From Arthrobotrys musiformis (lineage: Eukaryota; Ascomycota; Orbiliomycetes; Orbiliales; Orbiliaceae), in contig JAVHJL010000002.1 of the NCBI GenBank assembly GCA_036971715.1, positions 156,501 to 220,500 of the forward strand: DNA of 64,000 nt, read 5' to 3'. Shown piece after piece: positions 55,305 to 64,000 of this stretch (the stretch's first letter is position 1; every line of letters starts with the position of its first letter). Both the position numbers and the translations under genes were made by a program. The notes beneath the pieces are model-generated. The model made no database searches. It had not been told where the DNA came from and saw nothing but the letters and a program-made list of their open reading frames with translations.

Positions 55305-56934
55305 TGTGGCCGGTATCGTATGCGTAATGTCATAATATAGCCGCCATCACAATGATTTTGATATGAAAATATGTCGACAGTTTCCAAGGGACCAATATGT
55401 GTGTTGAGGTATCCAAACGAAAAAGAATCTAAGGTTCGAATCCTTGCCAGCCGGGCCCAGCCTGGAAGTATTATATTATTAAAGACCTGTAATGAACACT
55501 GGCTGACGGAACGGCCATCGATTAAGGTCCCATGGTAAAGCAAAGATGAATGGGATAAGAGTGATAAGTGGCCGACTATTCCCAGAAAAGGTTGAGCATT
55601 TCAGGCCAGGAAATGGCCGAGTTATACTTGCACATGACGAAAAGGTTACCCCTTCCCGCCAACTCAGGGACATCGGTACACCCGAGAGAGAGATTGACCA
55701 AACCACCATAGCCCTGGCGGTGGCGCTTTGACATCCAAATTGTGATGAGATTTTCATCCACCGCATGCGGATACGAATCACCCAAGGATTCTGGCGCATT
55801 CGGGTTAGTTTTTTAAACGCCAAGTCCGTTTATCTTTGAAACTCCAAAAAAGTCATGTTGCTTTGGTGGCAATTGTGGATTTTCAAACTGAATCAGCCAC
55901 TGGTAGACGGAGTTGAGTCTGCGTTTGTTTGGCCAGCAAGGAACGATTCCCCGCCGAAAGGGGAAAAAAAAAAAAAAAAAACCCATTGTGTGGCATGAGT
56001 AGATCACTCCAGGTATCATAACCACGATACGGAGTATGTAGAGGTAGATATCATGACCGCCCGAAAGAAGATTCGACGGTTGGATGGAATCTATATTTGC
56101 GCGGAATATTACCACGACCATCAGCGTGCTCTCCGAAATCTTAGCGAACCTTTTTCTTTTTTGGATTTTGTTGAACTTGAAGAACGGATGGAAACCAAAT
56201 GGAGAAGGGCCGTGCGTTAACCATGGTCAAACAGTGGGTCCTGGGAGCTGGATCCCAGTCTCGACTGTTGGATCCATGGAATTCCTGTCTCGCTCTCCTT
56301 GCATATATCTGCAAAGTGGATCGAATCCAAGTCGGCAGTTGCACCGGACTTAGCCCCCTCAATCATATGACTGCGAACCTGCAAATTTGTATTACCAATT
56401 TCTCAAGTCTGGTTGAAAGTTTGCAATTTGGTGTGGCGCCCGAACGTCGAAATTATCTCAATCCCGGATCAACTCAAATTGCTGGAATCAACTGGGATCC
56501 AAGAATTTTCTTCGAAGATCACCCGGTTCCCAAAACTCATGGTGTGCTATGCGCGTGTCAGCTTGGTAGCCCATCTCTGTTTGGTCTACGAAATAGAGTT
56601 CGATCGAATCGATCCCACGCGAACTAGCTAAAAACTAGCTTTGACTCGAGCCCACGGTACCCAAAGCTCCTATTTTAGACTTTGGAAGCTCAAGCTAACG
56701 AAGTTGAAACTGCCCTCATGTAGCCGAGCAGTTACTCCGCAGCTTGATGTTCTTGACTGACTCGGATGCCTGAAGAGGTGGTCTTCACTTTCACAACAAT
56801 GCCCAATTTCGCTTGTGTGGGGAGATATTGGTATGCATGTAACAAAAGAGTGGGAACGTGTATGTAATACCACTCTCTTCCATTCCCATTGCCAATTCTT
56901 CTGATACAAAGTGCGCTAGTGCAAGGCTTGCAAG
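55305..56934. other. No gene seen; A18 tract
   Basis: About 1.6 kb upstream of the rhodopsin-domain gene. Overlapping frames up to 142 codons (56199-56627 plus) lack motifs. Includes a run of 18 A (55964-55981) next to a G-rich stretch, and a GAATC-rich segment around 56230-56600. A GGTTCGAATCC-like T-arm at 55433 is not a tRNA. Confidence 0.5.
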
Positions 56935-57522
56935 TTAGTTATGTGCCGCCAGCCCCGTGAGCCCGCCCGACACTGCGACCAAGGAACAACCATTCACACA
57001 ATACCTCGTTACCCCCTTTCCCTCCACCTGCTCTTTCACCCCGACCCACTTCTCACCACGAAATACATGCCCTAGGTGCCCGCCGCATCCTCCACAGATA
57101 ACTTCTTCTCTGAACTTGAGTCCAAGCGAGCCCCCAAGAACCCACCTCCCATCTTCCTTCAATCTCCAGTCTGTTTTGGTCTTAATCGCGCCGGGGATGG
57201 CGGATGAAAATGATGGCCAACCGGTTCCTGAAGCGAATTTTGCATCGGCTGGAAATAATGGAGCCGAGCAGTTGGCACAGGCGTATGAAGGTGTGGTGGG
57301 TGGCAACGTTAGCTCCACTCCGTTAGTGGAAGGGTCGGTTTTCTGGCGGTCCGGAGTGGCTTGATCGTGGTCTTGTGGCAATAAAAGTGGGAGGGAAGAA
57401 GAGAAGGGAGCCTCAGTCTGGCGGAGGATTAGAGAGCGGTACTGGGCGACGGTAAGGTGCGAGTATGGCTCCGGAGCTGGCTTTGAGGCGTCTCCTGGCT
57501 CCGTGACCTCTGGCTCACCCAT
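56935..57522 (-). CDS. msrB: Peptide methionine-R-sulfoxide reductase
   Basis: Reduces methionine-R-sulfoxide in proteins using a resolving thiol and thioredoxin; protects against oxidation. 195 residues from the Met at 57522 (an in-frame Met at 57564 would add 14 residues). Zinc motifs CANC (82-85) and CGGC (143-146), the substrate signature SGTGWPSF (98-105), GGHLGHVF (147-154) and the catalytic Cys175 in RYCVNG are all present. Between the conserved N-terminal helix (YRSLILRQTEAPF) and the first zinc motif there is a Pro/Asp/Gln-rich insert (about 41-76) longer than in most MsrB. No targeting signal is obvious. The whole coding region lies in one exon, unlike most neighbours. Family certain; the start is uncertain. 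Confidence 0.92.
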   Translation of the reverse strand: MGEPEVTEPGDASKPAPEPYSHLTVAQYRSLILRQTEAPFSSSLPLLLPQDHDQATPDRQKTDPSTNGVELTLPPTTPSYACANCSAPLFPADAKFASGTGWPSFSSAIPGAIKTKTDWRLKEDGRWVLGGSLGLKFREEVICGGCGGHLGHVFRGEKWVGVKEQVEGKGVTRYCVNGCSLVAVSGGLTGLAAHN

Positions 57523-58344
57523 GATAATATAATATTCGACTCCGACCGCGGTGCGATGATGCACAGCTCAACTTTTCAAGTCCGATCTATCCAGTTGCAA
57601 TTGTTTTCCGCAATTGCAACCGACAAACATCAACATGAACAACTGATATAATGAGGGCCGAGGGTGCGTCCGCGCGACGAACTAAATGTCCCCACAACGT
57701 TCGCAGGTTATGTTATATGATATCGAGGCACGGTCACTCAAAGGTCCTGTAGTAACCATTGTAGTTATTACCTTATATAAGTAGGTAATTATAATACACC
57801 AAGTTCCAGGCCAGATTCGACGCCGATTAAATACAATATACTTTGCTTCAGGGAGGAAAATGCCACACATCCAACGCGGGTCCTTTCTTATAATTGCCGT
57901 ACATCTATCCCTCTCGAGCCCTCTAAACCCTCTGAATACCAACCCAGTACCTGAGTCTACAAATAACGCTTGAAGGGGGTAGGCACCTACCTCTTAGCCA
58001 GCAGATGCACAGTCCTCCAGTCATCTTTACTGTATATCGATATCTCGGTGGTGGCAATTTGGGGGTCTCTATAGATCTACATGATGTCATAGTGATAGAT
58101 TTCAAACCATGGCTAGTCTACCCACTCTAGATCTACTAGCTTGGTTTGGCTTGTCTCGCACCCAGACGTCTAGGCCTGGCAGGTTTGGTCGATATAGACA
58201 GCCAACTTCAATTGATGTCGCGAGGTAAATTTCCTCGAGGACCTACAATCTTTAAGCTTGCACTTTGCATACAGACATAGTATACAGGCCTAGGCATTCG
58301 CCCAAATATACAGTATATATACACCTATTAATACAGAAGCGGAC
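57523..58344. promoter_or_regulatory. Divergent promoter region, msrB / hydrolase
   Basis: About 0.8 kb between two divergent starts. No supported frame. AT-rich, with TATA-like stretches near 58311-58320 before the plus-strand gene. Confidence 0.45.
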
Positions 58345-59358
58345 ATGCGGTCACGAGAAAACCCGTTCGTTGTACATGTATCTCATGATACATCATTGAC
58401 GATAACTACCTCCTCTAGCCACTCGCTCCGTGCCAAAATACTCCATTCGGTTCTCCGTCTCTTCTATCCCCCCATAATATCCCGCTTTGTCCAAAACCCC
58501 ACCGAGTCCAGCCACCAGCATGTCAAGGTCCCCAAATCCTTGCGTAAGCGTTTTATGGTCACCAAACGTGACTTCTACGACTGGACCGTCTACGATATAT
58601 CCTCAAAACCTCGCAAAGATCAAGAGGAAAAGGCAGGTGTGACGAAAAGGTGTATGATGTATATCCCCGGCACAGGCTTTACGATCCCAACGTCCTCGGA
58701 GCATTTTAGATTTATCGCGAAGGCATTCGCTTCCGATTATCCGTCCGTCGTTACAGTTGTCCTTCACCCTCTAGCTCCGAAACATACAGTTTCAGAAGTA
58801 TATCCGAAGTTCTTCGAACTTTACTCCCAATTACTTGCCGAGATGTCGCTGGAGAGAGGGCCGGAAGGAGGAGAACTCGACATAGGTGGCGACAGTTCAG
58901 GTGGTGGGATCTGTCTTTCAATCGTACAGCACCTGGAAGCCAGGGGGTTGAGATTGCCGAATCGATTATTCCTCATGGCACCTAGCGTAGACTTTGTACA
59001 ACCTAATGCAGAGGACATGAAGAAGGTTTCAAAATTGGACCCCCTTCAACGAGTGGATCGAAACTACGCCGCCCATGTTAGGTGGGTAAATGGCGAGATG
59101 GAACTCGATGATCCGATAGTAAGCCCTATAAGGGGGGACTTCCGTTGTCTAAAGGGTGTAAAGGTAGTGGGAATGGCGGGAACCTATGATATTCTAGAAC
59201 CAGATTGCGTAAGGCTCCGTGAAAGGATGAGGGACGAAGGCATCCAAGTGGAGTGGATGGTAGGCGAAAAGACGGTTCATTGTTGGCCCTTGATGCAGGC
59301 TTATCTTTTACCCGAGGGCCGCCGGGCAGTCGGCTGGATTATACTAAAGATGAAATAG
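58345..59358 (+). CDS. HSL-like alpha/beta hydrolase with altered oxyanion motif
   Basis: Single exon, 337 residues. Esterase or lipase of the hormone-sensitive-lipase-like group (alpha/beta hydrolase fold 3). Nucleophile Ser184 in GGDSSGGG (the GDSAGG-type elbow), Asp282 in AGTYDILEPD and His312 in VHCWPLM make a complete triad in the right order and spacing. The canonical HGGG oxyanion motif is replaced by YIPGTGF (about 106-112), still Gly-rich but without the His. The DWTVYDISSKP strand and the HPLAPKH segment (the family's 'DYRLAPE') are present. No signal peptide. Fungal members with such changes include uncharacterised cluster hydrolases. Substrate unknown. Confidence 0.86.
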   Translation: MRSRENPFVVHVSHDTSLTITTSSSHSLRAKILHSVLRLFYPPIISRFVQNPTESSHQHVKVPKSLRKRFMVTKRDFYDWTVYDISSKPRKDQEEKAGVTKRCMMYIPGTGFTIPTSSEHFRFIAKAFASDYPSVVTVVLHPLAPKHTVSEVYPKFFELYSQLLAEMSLERGPEGGELDIGGDSSGGGICLSIVQHLEARGLRLPNRLFLMAPSVDFVQPNAEDMKKVSKLDPLQRVDRNYAAHVRWVNGEMELDDPIVSPIRGDFRCLKGVKVVGMAGTYDILEPDCVRLRERMRDEGIQVEWMVGEKTVHCWPLMQAYLLPEGRRAVGWIILKMK

Positions 59359-60657
59359 TTAGCTCATTCTCCCTTTTAGCATTTGTGGCATTATATCGAC
59401 TATTTGCATTTATACACTTCGCCAATAGCCACCGGCGAGACGGAAGCTGTGCACTAGCATATGCGCATTGCCCTCTAATGTGAGACCAAGTTCAGTTCTA
59501 CATAATCGTAGAAAACATGAGGGTAGTTATTATGCGCTCAACCCCCCAGCTGCTCGGGCCCGTATTACCTGAAATTTCCCCAATAACATAAAGAACACCC
59601 CCGCATCTCGACAAACACCCCGGAAGATAGCGCGATCGTTCGGTCGGCACGTTCACGCATGCATGCACAAGCCATATCACCACGTCATATCCGTTGTTTG
59701 AAGGGCTAGAGTTGCATGGGTTAGGAAAGCCAAGCCAGAACCGAGAAAGCTTAACCTTCAGCCAAGATGGCTTCCCCACCCCCTCCCGCTTGGTCAACGG
59801 ATTTTGTCTCCAAGTGATAGGTCCCAAGATGGACTACCGATGCGACAGTTGCTCTCCTGATCCTTTTACATACCATCTATCATTTGGGCGAACCATTCAA
59901 TCGTGGTTTTTCAACAAGCCGTATCAAAATCCCTTTGGTTTACATCAGCAAAATAGGGACAAAATTGAACCTGGCAGGACCGCTAGGCTAATCAACACGA
60001 CCATGTGACAATGGATTCATGAAGGAAAATTACAAAATTAAATTTCTGAAAATCTCAAGCGCTTGCATGGTAGAAAAAAAAAAAAAAAAATTTGGGGGGG
60101 GGGACAGGAGCAGGAAAAAGAAACCGACGCCTTGCGCATATATGTATGTATGTACCATCCAGTTGGGAGACACTCAACCAATACGATCGAGGCCTTGCCT
60201 GTCGTGGCCTGGTCTCGTTAATGAGTTATTCGTCCGCTTGGAATTGGCCGGCGGCCGCGATGCATCGATCGATCGTGGGACGACCACGGAGGGCGCGATG
60301 GAACACGAGATCCTAATCTTGAGCTGAAGGCAGAAAACAAATCAACAGCCACCAGCTGCCTCTTTTCCACCCCTTTCTTGACCATTTTTCTTTCTCGCTG
60401 GCCAGCCTGAAAAGATCTCCTGACGCTCACATGAGAGCAACTCCCTCCCAGCCTTGCGAGGCATTTATATCGATTAAATTACTATGCATTGCCCTCTTGC
60501 CTCCTTCTTGAAACAAAGTATCCAAATCCCTCACATATCGAAATTCCAACGTCGGGAGCAATATCTTGAAACAGGTCGAGCACCTGTTTCGATATGCCTT
60601 TTTTTGGTGATTCCTGTTAGCTCCCGCGTTACCCGGGCTGACTGGCGAAAGCGAAAG

Positions 60658-60682
60658 GAGCATGAGCATGAGCATGAGCATG
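60658..60682. repeat. GAGCAT hexamer array
   Basis: Four tandem GAGCAT units, followed 13 nt later by an A24 run (60695-60718), in the upstream region of the decarboxylase gene. Confidence 0.85.
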
Positions 60683-60976
60683 GGTGGGGTTGTCAAAAAA
60701 AAAAAAAAAAAAAAAAAAGGGTGTGGGATGCTAGTGGGAGTACCCCGCCGACGTCATTCGCTTTTGGGAAATGTTTGTATGGTGGCCCGCCCGTCGCCGG
60801 TCCCGCTCCCAAGCGAACCTTGCTAGACAAACTGGTGAACCCAAATACGTAAACGTTACTTCGTGGGAAGAGAGAGGACGAGGAAGAAGAGGAGGGGGTG
60901 TGCGTGGACAGCCTGCGATTTTAGGACCTGTGCTCTTTGCAGCTTGCAGCCTCCCCCCGCTCGCTTTTCTGTCGTG

Positions 60977-60983
60977 TATAAAA
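60977..60983 (+). promoter_or_regulatory. TATA box of glutamate decarboxylase
   Basis: TATAAAA 322 nt upstream of the ATG at 61305. The leader between them is long and rich in T and C. Confidence 0.5.
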
Positions 60984-61304
60984 GTCGTTCCTGTGCAGCG
61001 AAGATCAGGGTGAGCTCCATTGTTCTGCTCGTATTGCATCCATACGTATATACCCTTTTGTATTCTTGCATTGGCCTGGTTCTGAAAGTAATCGAACGAA
61101 CTTCGGATTGTTCTTGGAAGTCACTTCCATTCGATAAAACCTTTTCTTTCCCGTTCTCTTTATTTCATTCTTCCTGTGAGTCGAGCAGTTCCGCTTGTTC
61201 CAGAGGCATCCGGCAGGGACCTAAGAATGGCCTGCTGAATGATTTCCTGTCAGTATGCTGACCCGTTCCAGCCCACACATACCTAGGCGTAGTCAGTAGT
61301 CACA

Positions 61305-63772
61305 ATGGTTCACCTAAGCACCATCAAGAATGACACGGAGACGGACACCCCGATGGCAAAGCTCATGCGGATGTCACTGGCCGACGAGGAGACTCCTGGC
61401 GATACATTCTGCTCGTCCGTCTACGGCAGTCGATATGCGCTCGAGGCTCTTCCCACCATCGAAATGCCGGAGGAGGAGATGCCTAAAGACATTGCCTACC
61501 GCCTTATCAAGTATGTCCTTTCTCACTTGTGCCCAGGCTAGAAACCATTGGATTTATAGGTCCCGCCCCTTCAATTGAAGCAATGGTGATGGCTGACGTT
61601 GTGGTTGAACGGGATGATTTAGAGATGACCTCTCGCTCGACGGTAATCCGATGCTCAAGTAAGCGCAACACAACCAGATTTATAATTAACAGTGGATGAA
61701 TGCGGACTAACAGCGGTGTAGCTTAGCTAGCTTTGTCACGACTTATATGGAGGACGAGGCCGAGAAACTCATGCACGAGGGCCTCAGCAAGAACTTGTAT
61801 GTTGAACCCGCGTTTGTACACGTTTACTCCGGTTTTTTCCTAACCCGAAGTCGCAAAAATATATAGTATCGACTACGAGGAATATCCTCAGAGTGCAGAG
61901 ATTGTATGTAACCTTCCAAGGAACACCCGCATGTGGACTGGAGTAGAAATCGACTAACTTTATATCCATAGCAAAACCGCTGTGTCAATATGGTACGAAA
62001 GCCTGCGCCCCCAAAGCGATAAATTCCAGGGAATCGGTTTTTTGACAGTTCGAACAGATTGGAAAGCTCTTCCACGCCCCCACACATGAAGAGGAAGAAC
62101 ACTCTATCGGAACAAGTACTGTGGGCAGCTCGGAGGTATTTTCTCCACAGGCCATTGCTCCTGGTTCAATTGAATGGAATCTTATTCTGTTTTTTGATTA
62201 CTTAGGCTATTATGCTTGCGACCTTGGCCATGAAAAAGGTAAGAAATATGTATTGACACTAGACGCCTCATCATCGACGCTGAGACTAACTGGGGCGATA
62301 GAAATGGGCAAACGAGAGGAAGGCCGCTGGAAAGCCCTTTGACAAGCCTAATCTCGTCATGAACGCTGCGGTTCAGGGTCAGTATGCAGTCGCTTCAAAA
62401 GTTTAGAGGGTATGGCTAATCGGAGTTCCACTTCCGTAAACAGTCTGTTGGGAGAAAGGTAATTTTGATCTTGTGCTTCTCTTCCATCTTCGTTATGATG
62501 CTGATAATTTATAAACTTCCCTAGCCGCTCGTTACTTTGATGTCGAGGAACGATTCGTCTACTGCACACAAGACAGATATGTCATCGACCCCGTCCAGGC
62601 TGTCGACCTTGTCGACGAGAACACCATTGGTATCTGTGCCATCTTGGGTACCACTTACACAGGCGAGTATGAGGATGTGAAGACTATCAATGATCTCCTC
62701 ATCAAGAAAGGGCTTGAGACGCCAATTCACGTTGATGCCGCTAGCGGCGGCTTCGTAGCCCCGTTCGTTAAGTACGTACTCGATTTACTGGAAGCATAAT
62801 CGAAAATATACCACAGAGATTAACAGAAAACTGACGTTCATTCCAGACCCGATTTGGAGTGGGATTTCCGTCTGCCACGAGTAGTTAGTATCAACGTTTC
62901 GGGTCACAAATATGGACTGGTTTACCCTGGTGTCGGTTGGATCGTCTGGCGCTCCCCGGAGTACCTCCCCAAGGAGCTTGTCTTCAATATCAACTACTTG
63001 GGAGCCGACCAAGCATCATTTACGCTCAATTTCTCCAAGGGCGCCAGTCAAGTCATCGGACAGTACTATCAAATGATCAGGTTGGGGAAGAGGGGTTATA
63101 GAAACATCATGACAAACTTGACAAGAATCGCGGACTACTTCTCGACCGTCCTATCCAAACGATTGGGATTTATCATTATGTCCAAGGGAGGCGGTAAGCT
63201 CTTTTTAAAAATATGCACTGATTCCGGCAATGAAAGTCTAGCTGTGCTAACAAGTCTCCTTTACAGGCGAGGGCTTGCCATTAGTTGCCTTCCGTCTCGA
63301 CTCCTCCAAAAAGAAGCACTACGACGAGGTATAACCGCCCGATACTGAATGCTCTCTTGAAACTACGGACTGACTTTGAATAGTTTGCAATCGCCCATCA
63401 CCTTCGTGAGCGTGGCTGGATTATCCCTGCCTACACTATGGCCCCACATAGTGAGCAGCTTAAACTCATGCGTGTCGTCATCCGCGAGGACTTTACGAAA
63501 CCACGATGTGATCAACTGTAAGCAATTCCTAAAACCGGCTAATTCCCTTTAAATAAAGTCTTCTAACCTTTTATTTTCCCTGGTACAGTCTTCTTGACAT
63601 CAAACACGCCCTCGACGCCCTCGATTCAATGGCACCCAAGGAGATCGAGAAACATGCCGAGTTGGTGAAGAGGACCGTGACGCATACCGGACGTAAGAAG
63701 AGCCATAGTAGGCACTATAAGGGGGAGAAGCATTCCTTAGCGAAACACGGGAAGTCTCAAGCCATTTGTTAA
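61305..63772 (+). CDS. GAD1: Glutamate decarboxylase, 14 exons
   Basis: PLP enzyme converting glutamate to GABA; links to the GABA shunt, acid and oxidative stress. I joined 14 exons: 61305-61510, 61623-61658, 61722-61796, 61867-61903, 61972-61992, 62058-62135, 62206-62238, 62302-62377, 62444-62458, 62525-62771, 62847-63193, 63267-63328, 63384-63517, 63589-63772; 516 residues, in frame throughout. Motifs: CVNMIGKLFHAP, GTSTVGSSEAIMLATLAMKKKW, CWEKAARYFDVE, HVDAASGGFVAPF (PLP-binding Asp263) and SINVSGHKYGLVYPG with the PLP Lys296. The C-terminal 40 residues are strongly basic (Lys/His/Arg-rich) and end in Cys. Exons of 15, 21, 33, 36 and 37 nt were placed by matching the conserved GAD sequence, so small boundary errors are possible in intron 1 (112 nt). 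Confidence 0.92.
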
Positions 63773-64000
63773 AGGATTCCGTTTTTTCGTAGGTGCGCGC
63801 GCTCTACTGGAGTCTGATCGGTAGGAATGGTTTCTTCGATTATGCATGGATGGTGTCTTTTGTATTGCGTACTTGCTTTCGATTCGTAGCCTCGGATTTT
63901 ACTTTTCGCTATCAATTGGCTTTCTCGTACTATGTTCACCGTTGAATATTGATATTCTGTATATAGACTATTTAATGATTTCCTGACATTATCAATACTA
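63773..64000. other. 3' flank of glutamate decarboxylase
   Basis: No gene seen. T-rich, presumably the 3' untranslated region and terminator of the decarboxylase gene. Confidence 0.5.

Larger units (their letters stand above)
59359..61304. other. No gene seen; homopolymers and hexamer repeat
   Basis: About 1.9 kb upstream of the glutamate decarboxylase gene. Frames up to 132 codons overlap on both strands. Contains A17 (60074-60090) followed by G10 (60094-60103), a GAGCAT hexamer array and A24. The right 350 nt hold the decarboxylase core promoter and a C/T-rich leader. Confidence 0.55.

Noticed and set aside
55420..55455. Possible tRNA: GGTTCGAATCC with a five-pair T stem
   Set aside because: No matching acceptor stem, D arm or anticodon arm could be found upstream at the right distance on either strand.
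56199..56631. 142-codon plus-strand frame
   Set aside because: It overlaps other frames, has no family motif and shows irregular composition around GATCC-rich repeats.

Overview
The window looks like nuclear chromosomal DNA of a filamentous ascomycete (Pezizomycotina). The evidence is short introns (54-130 nt) with GT...CTAAY...YAG signals, single-gene transcription units on both strands, and typical fungal families: a CBM1 protein, GH17 glucanase, CAP protein, fungal rhodopsin-domain protein, histidine acid phosphatase, homogentisate dioxygenase and cell-wall style Ser/Thr/Val-rich proteins. Several secreted families (the CBM1 protein ending HLPCLC, the 177-residue secreted protein) remind me of Orbiliomycetes, but that is recollection and not shown here. 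I rebuilt 24 protein genes by hand. For every gene whose exons I joined, the total coding length is a multiple of three and known family motifs read through the joints. I saw no rRNA, convincing tRNA, CRISPR array or transposase.

Layout. 1.7-6.4 kb (all minus): an extradiol-type VOC dioxygenase, an F-box-like protein and a histidine acid phytase. 7.7-9.4 kb (plus): a secreted 'esterase-like phytase' protein, divergent from the phytase. 9.9-17 kb: a spherulin-4-like protein (minus), a type-B carboxylesterase with six introns and a 9-nt exon (minus), and homogentisate 1,2-dioxygenase (plus). 17.8-22 kb: two large unrecognised membrane proteins, convergent. 24-31 kb (minus): a secreted Val/Thr-rich beta protein, a second type-B carboxylesterase and a CAP/PR-1 protein. 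32.8-37.2 kb (minus): a single-pass membrane protein, a small secreted protein and a CBM1 protein with a non-enzymatic-looking C-terminal domain. 38-45 kb (minus): a dynamin-like GTPase and a membrane-anchored Stealth-family phosphotransferase. 47-52.8 kb: a DUF829/TMEM53-like hydrolase (plus), a GH17 glucanase (minus) and an SDR (minus). 53.4-57.5 kb (minus): a rhodopsin-domain membrane protein and methionine-R-sulfoxide reductase. 58.3-63.8 kb (plus): an HSL-like alpha/beta hydrolase and a 14-exon glutamate decarboxylase.

Functionally this is a mixed neighbourhood and not an obvious biosynthetic cluster. Three themes recur: secreted or surface functions (phytase pair, GH17, CBM1, CAP, Val/Thr-rich wall protein), breakdown of aromatics and esters (two ring-cleavage dioxygenases, two CE-B esterases, two other hydrolases), and membrane proteins of unknown role. 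The gene-poor stretches hold long homopolymer tracts and short microsatellites. I did not find a system I can confidently call new. The best candidates for follow-up are the microexon at a catalytic motif, the hyper-split decarboxylase, the convergent membrane-protein pair, the phytase pair with an odd N-terminus, and the CBM1 protein's conserved-looking tail.
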